Shown here one piece after another: positions 6,638 through 13,458 of a DNA stretch of 16,807 nucleotides (the first letter of the stretch is position 1; every line of letters starts with the position of its first letter). This DNA comes from JAAFIP01 sp043721235 (lineage in GTDB: Bacteria > Pseudomonadota > Gammaproteobacteria > Burkholderiales > Burkholderiaceae_C), in NCBI GenBank assembly GCA_043721235.1, contig JAYSRE010000264.1:1-16807 (forward strand). Reading direction: 5' to 3'. The notes beneath the pieces were generated by a model. That model searched no databases and was not told the origin of the DNA. It worked only from the letters and a program-made list of their open reading frames with translations. The position numbers and the translations under genes were made by a program.

Positions 6638-7900
6638 ATGCATCTGAACGAACTCAAAGCACTTCACGTATCTGAAGTTCTCAAACAAGCCGAAGAACTC
6701 GAAATTGAAAACACAGGCCGCATGCGCAAGCAAGAGCTGATGTTTGCCATCATCAAAAAGCGCGCCAAAGCGGGCGAGTTGATTGTGGCCGACGGCGTGC
6801 TAGAAATTTTGCCCGACGGCTTTGGCTTTTTGCGCAGCCTGGACACCAGCTTTACCGCCAGCACGGACGACATTTACATCAGCCCCAGCCAAGTGCGCCG
6901 CTTTAATTTGCACACCGGCGACATGATCGAAGGCGAAGTGCGCACCCCCAAAGACGGCGAGCGCTACTTTGCGCTGAACAAGCTGGACAAAGTCAACGGC
7001 GACTCGCCCGACAGCAACAAACACAAGGTGATGTTTGAGAACTTGACCCCGCTGTTTCCCAAAGTTCAGCTCAAGCTGGAGCGCGACATCAAGAGTGAAG
7101 AAAACATCACCGGCCGCGTGATCGACCTGATCGCCCCCATCGGCAAAGGCCAGCGCGCCCTGATCGTAGCCCCACCCAAGAGCGGCAAAACGGTGATGAT
7201 GCAGCACATCGCCCACGCCATTACGGCCAACCACCCCGATGTGCACATGATGGTGCTGCTAGTAGACGAGCGTCCCGAAGAAGTGACCGAAATGCAGCGC
7301 AGCGTGCGCGCCGAAGTCATCAGCTCGACCTTTGACGAGCCCGCCGCGCGCCATGTGCACGTGGCCGAGATGGTGATTGAGCGCGCTAAGCGCTTGGTAG
7401 AGCTGAAAAAAGACGTGGTGATTTTGCTGGACAGCATCACCCGCCTGGCCCGCGCCTACAACGCCGTGATGCCCAGCAGCGGCAAGATTGGCTCGGGCGG
7501 TATCGACACCAATGCCATGCAGCGGCCCAAACGCTTTTTTGGCGCAGCGCGTAACGTGGAAGAAGGCGGCTCGCTGACCATCATCGCCACGGCACTGGTA
7601 GACACGGGTGGCCGCATGGACGAGGTGATTTTTGAAGAATTCAAAGGCACCGGCAACTCAGAACTGCACCTGTCCCGCCGCCTCTACGAAAAGCGCGTGT
7701 TTCCAGCCATTGAGCTCTCCAAGTCGGGCACCCGCCGCGAAGAACTGCTGCTGTCGCCCGAGATTTTGCAAAAGACCCGCATCCTGCGCTCGTTCTTGTT
7801 CAACATGGACGAGATCGAGTCGATGGAGCTGATGCTGAAAAACATGAAGTCTACAAAGAACAACACGGAGTTTTTTGACATGATGCGCCGAGGCGGCTAA
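6638..7900 (+). CDS. rho: Transcription termination factor Rho
   Basis: A hexameric RNA-dependent ATPase that terminates transcription; its 420 residues match the usual length. The N-terminal helical domain (1-47) is followed by a cold-shock-like RNA-binding domain with the RNP1 motif DGFGFLR (60-66). The ATPase core has Walker A APPKSGKT (178-185, K184), LLVDERPEEV with the catalytic-glutamate region (E211), Walker B VVILLDSITR (D265), the Q-loop around SSGKIGSGGID (280-290) and the C-terminal R-rich region. No key residue appears lost. The start MHLNELKALHVSE is the standard betaproteobacterial one, yet no Shine-Dalgarno precedes it (the 25 bases upstream are pyrimidine-rich), so initiation may depend on ribosomal protein S1. 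The gene is monocistronic here, with a long leader carrying a repeat array, and is convergent with nagZ 29 bp downstream. Confidence 0.98.
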   Translation: MHLNELKALHVSEVLKQAEELEIENTGRMRKQELMFAIIKKRAKAGELIVADGVLEILPDGFGFLRSLDTSFTASTDDIYISPSQVRRFNLHTGDMIEGEVRTPKDGERYFALNKLDKVNGDSPDSNKHKVMFENLTPLFPKVQLKLERDIKSEENITGRVIDLIAPIGKGQRALIVAPPKSGKTVMMQHIAHAITANHPDVHMMVLLVDERPEEVTEMQRSVRAEVISSTFDEPAARHVHVAEMVIERAKRLVELKKDVVILLDSITRLARAYNAVMPSSGKIGSGGIDTNAMQRPKRFFGAARNVEEGGSLTIIATALVDTGGRMDEVIFEEFKGTGNSELHLSRRLYEKRVFPAIELSKSGTRREELLLSPEILQKTRILRSFLFNMDEIESMELMLKNMKSTKNNTEFFDMMRRGG

Positions 7901-7929
7901 AGCCTTATTGAGGCAGCACCTAGGCAGTA

Positions 7930-9012
7930 TCAAGGCAATAAAGTCATTGCATGCATGTACTGGGGCTGCACCATCAGAGCGTCCCAGTCAAGCGGTGGGG
8001 TTTGCGGCAGCAGGGCTAGGCGGCGTTGTTCGCTAGCCTCCAGAGGTTTAAAGTCGCCTTTGCGCTGCGCTGTAGCCAAGCCCTCCAACAACCCGTCCAC
8101 CGCCCGGCCTTCGTCGCCTACACTTTGGTTGCACAGCAGCACCATGTCGCAGCCCGCGGCCAGCGCAGTGACGGCGGCTTGGGTGTATGTCACGCGCTGG
8201 TTGTCGATCAAGCGCGCACCTTCCATGCTCAGGTCGTCGCTGAATATTGCGCCGGTAAAGCCCTGCTTGGTGCGCAAAATATCGTTCAACCATTTGGTCG
8301 AAAAGCCCGCTGGACGGCTGTCTACCTTGGGGTAAATCACGTGTGCAGGCATCACGCTGTCCAGTGCGCTGCTTAACCATTCGTAGGGCGCGGCATCGTC
8401 CTGCATGATGGCCTTTAAGCTACGTTTGTCCACCGGAATTGCGGTGTGCGAGTCGGCACGCACAAAGCCGTGGCCGGGGAAGTGCTTGCCGCAGTTCTTC
8501 ATACCCGCCTGCAGCAGGCCGTGCATCAACGCCTTGGCCAGCAAGGCCGCCACACGCGGGTCGCGCGCAAAGCTGCGGTCACCGATCACGCTGCTCTCGC
8601 CAAAATCTAGGTCAAGCACCGGGGTAAAGCTCATGTCCACCCCGCAAGAGCGCAGTTCAGCGGCCAGCACGTAGCCCACGGCGGTGGCCGCGTTGAGTGC
8701 CTTCAGCGCGCCGCTGCCTTCACCTTGTTTGTCCTGCATCCAGATCTGCCCCAGCGCCCGCATCGGCGCCAGGTGGGTAAACCCATCGGTCTTAAACCGC
8801 TGCACCCGCCCACCCTCGTGGTCCACCAGAATCAACAGGTCACTGCGCACCGCTTTGATCTCAGCACACAGCTGGGTAAGCTGGCTGCGGTCCTGCCAGT
8901 TGCGCGCAAACAAAATCACCCCGCCGGTCAGGGGGTTGGCTAAACGTTCCTTGTCAACCCTGGTTAGCGTTAAACCGGCAACGTCGAGAATGATGGGGGC
9001 GTGCTGTGTCAT
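7930..9012 (-). CDS. nagZ: Beta-N-acetylhexosaminidase (peptidoglycan recycling)
   Basis: A cytoplasmic glycoside hydrolase of family 3 that removes N-acetylglucosamine from anhydro-muropeptides during cell-wall recycling, and so affects AmpC-type beta-lactamase induction where that system exists. The 360-residue protein has the (beta/alpha)8 barrel motifs of NagZ: LILVDHEGGRVQRF (60-73), KHFPGHG (176-182), the flexible-loop D187-S188-H189 carrying the general acid/base histidine, and FSDDLSMEG (257-265) with the nucleophilic aspartate. The 360-residue single-domain length fits the Gram-negative type. ATG 9012 gives the usual start, but no clear Shine-Dalgarno is present. In this group nagZ commonly follows acpS; here about 2.25 kb separates them, so nagZ probably has its own promoter in the 9013-9080 AT-rich stretch. 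Confidence 0.95.
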   Translation of the reverse strand: MTQHAPIILDVAGLTLTRVDKERLANPLTGGVILFARNWQDRSQLTQLCAEIKAVRSDLLILVDHEGGRVQRFKTDGFTHLAPMRALGQIWMQDKQGEGSGALKALNAATAVGYVLAAELRSCGVDMSFTPVLDLDFGESSVIGDRSFARDPRVAALLAKALMHGLLQAGMKNCGKHFPGHGFVRADSHTAIPVDKRSLKAIMQDDAAPYEWLSSALDSVMPAHVIYPKVDSRPAGFSTKWLNDILRTKQGFTGAIFSDDLSMEGARLIDNQRVTYTQAAVTALAAGCDMVLLCNQSVGDEGRAVDGLLEGLATAQRKGDFKPLEASEQRRLALLPQTPPLDWDALMVQPQYMHAMTLLP

Positions 9013-9033
9013 GGTGGTTGGTACAAGTTAATT

Positions 9034-9074
9034 ACTATAAAATATATAGCTGCTTATGCAGCATTTCCTTGGGC
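9034..9074 (+). repeat. 41-bp dispersed intergenic repeat, copy 1
   Basis: Begins ACTATAAAAT and ends CAGCATTTCCTTGGGC, with an internal 5-bp stem, GCTGC/GCAGC (9049-9062). It matches the copy at 12452-12492 (opposite strand) at 33 of 41 positions without gaps, and the last 16 bases are identical. Similar elements (ACTAT...ATAGCTGCTT...TTGGGC) are, from memory, scattered through Comamonadaceae intergenic regions. Confidence 0.7.
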
Positions 9075-9097
9075 GGTAAGGTGTTTTTGCCTATAAA

Positions 9098-9125
9098 TTT
9101 TAGCCTTTAAATCTTAGCCTTTAAA
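9098..9125 (+). repeat. 14-bp tandem duplication
   Basis: TTTTAGCCTTTAAA (9098-9111) is followed directly by TCTTAGCCTTTAAA (9112-9125), differing at one base. It lies just downstream of repeat copy 1. It could be a replication-slippage product or part of the same repeat family. Confidence 0.7.
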
Positions 9126-9180
9126 GCTGATTTATGTTGTGGCAAATATGTCACCTAGTTTACGGTGTTTGTTTTGCATT

Positions 9181-9215
9181 GTGCCGCTACCCAACAGCCC
9201 TGTATGGGTAGGCAC
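9181..9215 (+). other. Compound intergenic hairpin
   Basis: GTGC (9181-9184) pairs with GCAC (9212-9215), CTACCC (9187-9192) with GGGTAG (9206-9211), and the inner ACAG with CTGT around CC. This gives about 14 base pairs with a two-base bulge. No T-run follows on either strand, so it is not a standard terminator. Confidence 0.5.
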
Positions 9216-9246
9216 TGCGTTTGGTAGAGGATATTGCTACTGGGCA

Positions 9247-9259
9247 ACCCTACTAGGGT
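9247..9259. promoter_or_regulatory. 13-bp palindrome upstream of the membrane protein gene
   Basis: ACCCTA and TAGGGT are perfect complements around a single C, about 110 bp before ATG 9369. The symmetry and size fit a dimeric regulator site, but no regulator can be named. Confidence 0.25.
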
Positions 9260-9368
9260 CGTGTTGATGTGGGGTACAAAACCACGTACAGTCTCGCATA
9301 ATAATTCCGTTCATTGCCAACCTAGCCAATGCAACGCGCGTCACTTTTAGCTTTTACCAGGGGAAACT

Positions 9369-9734
9369 ATGAACTACCAGCTTGCTACCGTCGGGGGCCT
9401 TACAGCGTTTGCCTTGGTTGCGCATGTATTTGGCGGCATTCGCCAATCACTCAGCGTGGAGCCTGCCAAAATCACAGACAAAAGAAAACTCGCCAGCTTC
9501 GAATCGCTTGACCGCAATTGGGTTCAGTCTATGTGCGCATTTCAATTGGTCACCATAGACCTGCTGGCACTGTCTGCCTTACTGTTTACCTTGGCTTTCA
9601 CAGATGTGATTAACCAAAAACAACTGGTTAGTTTTGGACTGGCGGGGTTCTATTTTTGTTGGGGTTGTGCTTGGCTTGTGCAGCTTCTTGTCTTGCGGAG
9701 AAAAACCAAAGATTATCTTTTTCTGAGCCAATGA
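9369..9734 (+). CDS. Small integral membrane protein of unknown function
   Basis: A 121-residue protein not recognised as a named family. Three hydrophobic segments probably span the membrane: about residues 5-23, 57-80 and 88-109. The loop between the first two is charged (KITDKRKLASFESLDRNW), and the C-terminal tail has a positive patch, RRKTK. There is no signal-peptide cleavage site. AGGGG at 9359-9363, 5 nt before ATG 9369, makes the start secure. The oxidoreductase gene starts 85 bp downstream on the same strand, so the two could share a transcript, but the spacing does not prove it. Confidence 0.75.
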   Translation: MNYQLATVGGLTAFALVAHVFGGIRQSLSVEPAKITDKRKLASFESLDRNWVQSMCAFQLVTIDLLALSALLFTLAFTDVINQKQLVSFGLAGFYFCWGCAWLVQLLVLRRKTKDYLFLSQ

Positions 9735-9819
9735 ATTTTTTGGTTTGCCTGCTCTGCGTTGGTCTATTGGGGCGCGCTTGCGTTTTAAAACATTTGAAAA
9801 AACTTTTCCTAAATTAATT

Positions 9820-10809
9820 ATGCAAGCTGTAGTTTACGAGGCGTATGGCCCGCCTGAGGTGCTTCAACTCAAAGAGGTTGTAAAGCCCACTCCCAAAGAC
9901 CATGAAGTTCTTATCAAAATTTATGCCACCACGGTGACCGCTGCGGACTGGCGCCTGAGAAGCCTGTCGGCACCTGTTGGCTTCGGGCTTATCTTGCGCT
10001 TGGTATTGGGCCTGTCCAAGCCCAAGCAACCCATACTGGGCTCCGAACTGGCCGGCGTGATTGAATCGATCGGCAAAGCTGTCGATAAATTCAAAGTTGG
10101 TGACAGGGTATTTGCGTTTAGCGGCATGGGCTTGGGCTGCCATGCGCAATTCAAATGTATGGCGCAAGATGCCGCCTTGGCCACCATGCCCAATAACCTG
10201 TCTTTCGATGAAGCAGCAGCACTATCGTTTGGTGGTACCACGGCGCTGGATTTTTTTAAAAGAGCGCGGCTTGCGCCTGGAGATAAAGTGCTCATTAACG
10301 GCGCTTCGGGTGCCGTTGGCAGCGCGGCTGTACAGCTGGCCAGGCACTTTGGCGCAAACGTCACGGCAGTGTGCAGCAGCGCTAATGCGCGGTGGGTACA
10401 GTTGCTAGGCACTGCCCGTGTGATTGACTACACCAAAGAAGACTTTGCGCGCAGCGGCGAGACCTACGATGTGATTGTCGATACCGCAGGCACAGCCCCG
10501 TTTAGCCGCTGTAAAAACTCGCTCAAAAAAGGTGGCCGCCTGCTGATGGTGCTAGGTGGGCTGCCCGATATGCTGCTGATTCCGTGGGTAGTGTTGACCA
10601 GCAGCAAAAAAATCATTGCAGGGCCTGCCACCGAACGTGCTGAAGACCTGCGCTGGCTGGCTAAGTTGGCCGAGGCAGGTGAATTTAAACCCATCATTGA
10701 CCGACGCTACCCGCTAGAGCAGATCGTGGCCGCGCACCGGTATGTGGACACTGGGCGTAAAAAGGGCAATGTGGTCATTACAGTAGCGCATGGCGAAAGT
10801 TTAGGTTAG
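9820..10809 (+). CDS. MDR-superfamily NAD(P)-dependent alcohol dehydrogenase / quinone oxidoreductase-like protein
   Basis: A 329-residue medium-chain dehydrogenase/reductase. The N-terminal GroES-like part shows MQAVVYEAYGPPEVLQL, PILGSELAGVIESIG (71-85) and FKVGDRVFAF (91-100). The Rossmann part has VLINGASGAVGSAAVQLA (157-174), the AxxGxxG nucleotide-binding fingerprint of the quinone-oxidoreductase branch, then RVIDYTKEDF. Catalytic and structural zinc cysteines are missing, as expected for zinc-independent reductases that use NADPH to reduce quinones or enones. ATG 9820 begins the conserved MQAVVY; a longer open frame from TTG 9745 adds 25 residues without family similarity and is not preferred. 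No clear Shine-Dalgarno. It lies between the small membrane protein and lipoprotein genes; substrate unknown. Confidence 0.88.
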   Translation: MQAVVYEAYGPPEVLQLKEVVKPTPKDHEVLIKIYATTVTAADWRLRSLSAPVGFGLILRLVLGLSKPKQPILGSELAGVIESIGKAVDKFKVGDRVFAFSGMGLGCHAQFKCMAQDAALATMPNNLSFDEAAALSFGGTTALDFFKRARLAPGDKVLINGASGAVGSAAVQLARHFGANVTAVCSSANARWVQLLGTARVIDYTKEDFARSGETYDVIVDTAGTAPFSRCKNSLKKGGRLLMVLGGLPDMLLIPWVVLTSSKKIIAGPATERAEDLRWLAKLAEAGEFKPIIDRRYPLEQIVAAHRYVDTGRKKGNVVITVAHGESLG

Positions 10810-10904
10810 CTCGCCAGCGCGAACAGGCCATCACCGGGCGCGTGCGTAGCATGCGCGCAGGACTAAAATCCACAGCTCACACCACAACCAACCTGGCAGA
10901 GCAT

Positions 10905-11288
10905 ATGGGACTGAATCGACTATTGTGGCTTTTGCTCTTTGCTAGCGCTTTGTTCGGGTGCGGCAAACCGGTTCCTGCAGACAAAGCGGCCTATGTGGGC
11001 GAATGGAAGGGTAAGGCCATGTACTTGCTGATTACGCAGCAGGGGTTTGTCCGGTACAAAAGACTCAAAGGGGTTGTGACGACCTCGATTGAAGCGCCGC
11101 TGGTAGGCTTTAACGGACATAATTTTGATGTCGGTATGCGTTCAATAGTAACCACTTTTGTGGTCAGCCAGCCGCCTTATGAAGACGATGGCACATGGAA
11201 GATGGTGGTCGACGACGTGGAGCTTACCAAAACGACCCCTGATGGCGCAGGCAGCGCAGTTATAGTTTTTCCACCACACAAAAGCTAG
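10905..11288 (+). CDS. Small putative lipoprotein
   Basis: A 127-residue protein starting MGLNRLLWLLLFASALFGCGKP: a short basic n-region, a hydrophobic core and the lipobox LFGC, so it should be lipidated at C19 and anchored in the envelope. The mature part begins KPVPADKAAYVGEWKG and is rich in beta-strand-like sequence, ending WKMVVDDVELTKT. It recalls short uncharacterised proteobacterial lipoproteins, but I cannot name a family. The frame is open up to ATG 10842, but ATG 10905 places the signal peptide at the true N-terminus. The Shine-Dalgarno is weak. Its last 29 bp overlap the 3' end of acpS on the other strand, so the two transcripts are antisense there. Confidence 0.8.
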   Translation: MGLNRLLWLLLFASALFGCGKPVPADKAAYVGEWKGKAMYLLITQQGFVRYKRLKGVVTTSIEAPLVGFNGHNFDVGMRSIVTTFVVSQPPYEDDGTWKMVVDDVELTKTTPDGAGSAVIVFPPHKS

Positions 11289-11652
11289 CCGCGTAGTCCG
11301 TCTCATCCGTCACGGTAATATGCACCGTCAGCCCCTGCGCTTCAAACCATGTTTTCAGCTCGCCGTGCAGGGTGATAACGGGTTTTCCGCTCTTTGTATT
11401 TAGCACTTCGCAGTGCCGCCATGTCATGGGCATATGCATGCCTAGGCCTATGGCTTTGCTGAAAGATTCTTTAGCGCTGAAACGGGTGGCCAAATACCGC
11501 AGACCGCGCTCTGGCCAGCGAGCGCTGCGTTGCCTCCACACTGTCATCTCGTGGTCGCTCAGAATCTTTTGGGCAAAGCGTTCGCCGTGGCGCTCGACGC
11601 TAGCGCGGATGCGGCGAACGTCGCAGACATCAGTGCCTATGCCGTAGATCAT
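11260..11652 (-). CDS. acpS: Holo-[acyl-carrier-protein] synthase
   Basis: Transfers 4'-phosphopantetheine from CoA to apo-ACP, enabling fatty-acid synthesis; cytoplasmic, usually a trimer. The 130-residue protein has the two family signatures: GIGTDVCDVRRI (4-15, Mg-binding D8) and RFSAKESFSKAIGLG (57-71, E62 as the second metal ligand). The C-terminal HITVTDETDYAASFCVVE matches the last strands of the fold. ATG 11652 is favoured because MIYGIGTD is the normal N-terminus and because it overlaps the pdxJ stop as ATGA, a classic translational-coupling arrangement; a longer frame to 11679 is not needed. It is the last gene of the minus-strand operon, and its 3' end overlaps the convergent lipoprotein gene by 29 bp. 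Confidence 0.96.
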   Translation of the reverse strand: MIYGIGTDVCDVRRIRASVERHGERFAQKILSDHEMTVWRQRSARWPERGLRYLATRFSAKESFSKAIGLGMHMPMTWRHCEVLNTKSGKPVITLHGELKTWFEAQGLTVHITVTDETDYAASFCVVEKL

Positions 11653-12419
11653 GGCGCGCCAAACGCTTTTTGAATGCACTGCTGGTACGCGGCTACGGTG
11701 GCTGCGTAGCCCATCTCCAATGCGTCGGCTACAAAGGCGTGGCCGATGGAGACCTCTTGCACGCCAGGGACGGCTTTTAAAAACTCTGTCAGGTTGCTGC
11801 GGTTTAGATCGTGGCCTGCGTTAATGCCCAAGCCTACAGCGTGTGCTGCCATAGCTGTGGCAGTAAAGCCGGCCAGTACCTGCATCGCGCGCGGTGTGCC
11901 CCAGGCGCTGGCCCAGGTTTCGGTGTACAGCTCAACCCGGTCGGCACCCAGGGCTTTGGCCGGGGCCATCTGCGCGGGCACGGGGTCCATAAACAGGCTG
12001 ACGCGCACTCCCAAGGTGTGGCATTCGTCGATAAGGGGTTGCAGGCGGGCAGCGTCTTGCGGCAAAGTCCAGCCGTGGTCGCTGGTGGACTGGCCCTCAG
12101 AGTCGGGTACAAAGGTGGCTTGGTGCGGCTTCATGCCTTGCTGGCACAGAGTGCGAATAAAGTCCATCAGGTTGTGAAACGGATTGCCCTCGATGTTGTA
12201 TTCGCGCGCGGGCCACAGGCGCATCAGCTCGGCAATGTCGAACACGTCTTGTTTGCGGATGTGCCGCTCATCCGGCCGGGGGTGCACGGTGATGCCGGCT
12301 GCGCCCGCTTTGAGGCACAGCTCGGCAGCGCGGGTAACGCTGGGAATCTGCAGGTGGCGCGTGTTGCGCACCAAGGCGACTTTGTTGATGTTGATTGAAA
12401 GTGCTGTTTTAACCGTCAT
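11649..12419 (-). CDS. pdxJ: Pyridoxine 5'-phosphate synthase
   Basis: Condenses 1-deoxy-xylulose 5-phosphate with 3-amino-2-oxopropyl phosphate to form pyridoxine 5'-phosphate, the ring-closing step of DXP-dependent vitamin B6 synthesis. The 256-residue TIM-barrel protein shows LSININKVALVRN (7-19), GITVHPRPDERHI (42-54, H46), NIEGNP (75-80, E77), SDHGW (113-117), SLFMDP (141-146), VELYTETWA (162-170), INAGHDLN (199-206, H203) and EVSIGHAFVADAL (222-234). All expected catalytic positions are filled. AAAAGG about 7 nt before ATG 12419 serves as ribosome binding site. The stop overlaps the acpS start. Unusually, 161 bp with a dispersed repeat separate it from recO. Confidence 0.96.
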   Translation of the reverse strand: MTVKTALSININKVALVRNTRHLQIPSVTRAAELCLKAGAAGITVHPRPDERHIRKQDVFDIAELMRLWPAREYNIEGNPFHNLMDFIRTLCQQGMKPHQATFVPDSEGQSTSDHGWTLPQDAARLQPLIDECHTLGVRVSLFMDPVPAQMAPAKALGADRVELYTETWASAWGTPRAMQVLAGFTATAMAAHAVGLGINAGHDLNRSNLTEFLKAVPGVQEVSIGHAFVADALEMGYAATVAAYQQCIQKAFGAP

Positions 12420-12451
12420 TTGTAAGCCTTTTAAAGCTTTTTAGGGCTATG

Positions 12452-12492
12452 GCCCAAGGAAATGCTGTATAGTTAGCTATGATTTTAATAGT
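12452..12492 (-). repeat. 41-bp dispersed intergenic repeat, copy 2
   Basis: On the minus strand it begins ACTATTAAAA and ends CAGCATTTCCTTGGGC. It shares 33 of 41 positions with copy 1 at 9034-9074, in opposite orientation. It lies in the recO-pdxJ spacer and continues into GGGC-CATA-GCCC, a short stem. It would be transcribed as part of the operon mRNA. Confidence 0.7.
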
Positions 12493-12495
12493 GTC

Positions 12496-12544
12496 TACCG
12501 CAGCCAAGGAACTGACATCGCATCGCATCGGCAAGACTGCGGTA
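12496..12544 (-). repeat. 8-bp inverted repeat enclosing three CATCG units
   Basis: TACCGCAG (12496-12503) and CTGCGGTA (12537-12544) are exact complements separated by 33 bp. The loop contains CATCG three times in tandem (12516-12530). Located between recO and the dispersed repeat copy 2; no T-run marks it as a terminator. Confidence 0.45.
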
Positions 12545-12580
12545 CGCAAACCTGCAGCAGCGCGGTCACGCTTTAACGAG

Positions 12581-13393
12581 CTACAACGCCTGCACGTCCA
12601 TCACCATTTGCCGCGTACGCAACGTTTTACCGCCACAGTGGTAGTGTAGCAAGCTGCGCAGCTGGGTTTTAAGTGCGGTTTTTTCAAACGGGGCTAGTCC
12701 TGCACAAACGGCTCGCAGGCTGTGCAGAGGGGCACTTTCGTGCAAGGCAGTGTCCAGCGCCAGCCAATGGCGGGCAGCTAGGCTGGGGCGCTCTGTCAGG
12801 GGGCGGTTCATCGAACTGTCCTGCTGGCTGTGCTGACTGTACTGGCTGGCAGCTTCGTCTGCATGCGCGGTGCGCAGGCCAGCCTCGGGCATCAGCGTGT
12901 AGGCTGCCTCCGTCTGCAGTGGCTGCAGGGTAAAGCTGGCGGTATCCAGCGCAGGCAGCAGGCCGATCTCGCGCAGCACCAGCAGCTCAAAAGCGCGCAA
13001 GGCGCTGTCGGCCAGCGCAGGGTCGCGCAGCAGCTGGGTGACCAAGGCATAGCTGTCAAACAACGCCTCGTGCGGGTCATCACGCGCCAGCAGCTTGAGT
13101 ATCAGCTCATTCACGTAGTAGCCCGACAGCAGCACGTCGCCACTGGGCATGGTCAACCCGCCCATCCACTCCGCAGCTTTGAGGGTGCGCACCTCCGCAT
13201 CGCCGCCAAAAGCAATGTGCAGCGGCTGCAGCGGCAACAAAATAGGCCGAAACTGAGAACTCGGCCGCTTAACCCCCTTGGCCACCAACGCAATACGCCC
13301 ATGGTGTCGCGTAAACACCTCCAAGATCAAACTAGACTCGCTCCAGTCGTAGCGGTGCAAGACAAACGCAGGTTCGTTAGCTATTTTTTTCAC
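12581..13393 (-). CDS. recO: DNA repair protein RecO
   Basis: A mediator of the RecF pathway that, with RecR, loads RecA onto SSB-coated DNA and anneals complementary strands. The 270-residue protein has an N-terminal OB-fold (about 1-80; FVLHRYDWSESSLILEVFTRHHGRIALVAKG-type sequence) and a C-terminal helical domain with YYVNELILKLL (92-102) and a terminal RSLLHYHCGGKTLRTR segment. Residues about 175-205 form a Gln/Ser-rich insert, likely a disordered loop. The start is GTG 13393: an in-frame TAA lies only two codons upstream, so nothing earlier is possible, and the N-terminus matches the family. No Shine-Dalgarno is visible. A 248-bp spacer with a strong hairpin separates it from era, although these genes often abut in related genomes. 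Confidence 0.93.
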   Translation of the reverse strand: MKKIANEPAFVLHRYDWSESSLILEVFTRHHGRIALVAKGVKRPSSQFRPILLPLQPLHIAFGGDAEVRTLKAAEWMGGLTMPSGDVLLSGYYVNELILKLLARDDPHEALFDSYALVTQLLRDPALADSALRAFELLVLREIGLLPALDTASFTLQPLQTEAAYTLMPEAGLRTAHADEAASQYSQHSQQDSSMNRPLTERPSLAARHWLALDTALHESAPLHSLRAVCAGLAPFEKTALKTQLRSLLHYHCGGKTLRTRQMVMDVQAL

Positions 13394-13458
13394 AGTTTAT
13401 ATAGCATTCATTTGTTGACTTGGAGGGCTCAAAGAGGCGCGAAGTCTGTCTCTTACTG

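Larger units (their letters stand above)
9013..9368. other. 356-bp gene-free, repeat-rich region between nagZ and the membrane protein gene
   Basis: No credible coding frame is present. The region is AT-richer than its surroundings and holds, in order, one copy of a 41-bp dispersed repeat (9034-9074), a 14-bp tandem duplication (9098-9125), a compound hairpin (9181-9215) and a 13-bp palindrome (9247-9259). It must carry the promoters of both divergent neighbours, but no convincing -35/-10 pair was found. Confidence 0.6.

Noticed and set aside
7901..7929. Bidirectional terminator between rho and nagZ
   Set aside because: A 4-bp GCCT/AGGC stem is present, but it is too short and lacks a T-run on the rho strand.
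9745..9819. N-terminal extension of the MDR oxidoreductase from a TTG codon
   Set aside because: The 25 extra residues do not resemble the family, and the conserved N-terminus begins exactly at ATG 9820.
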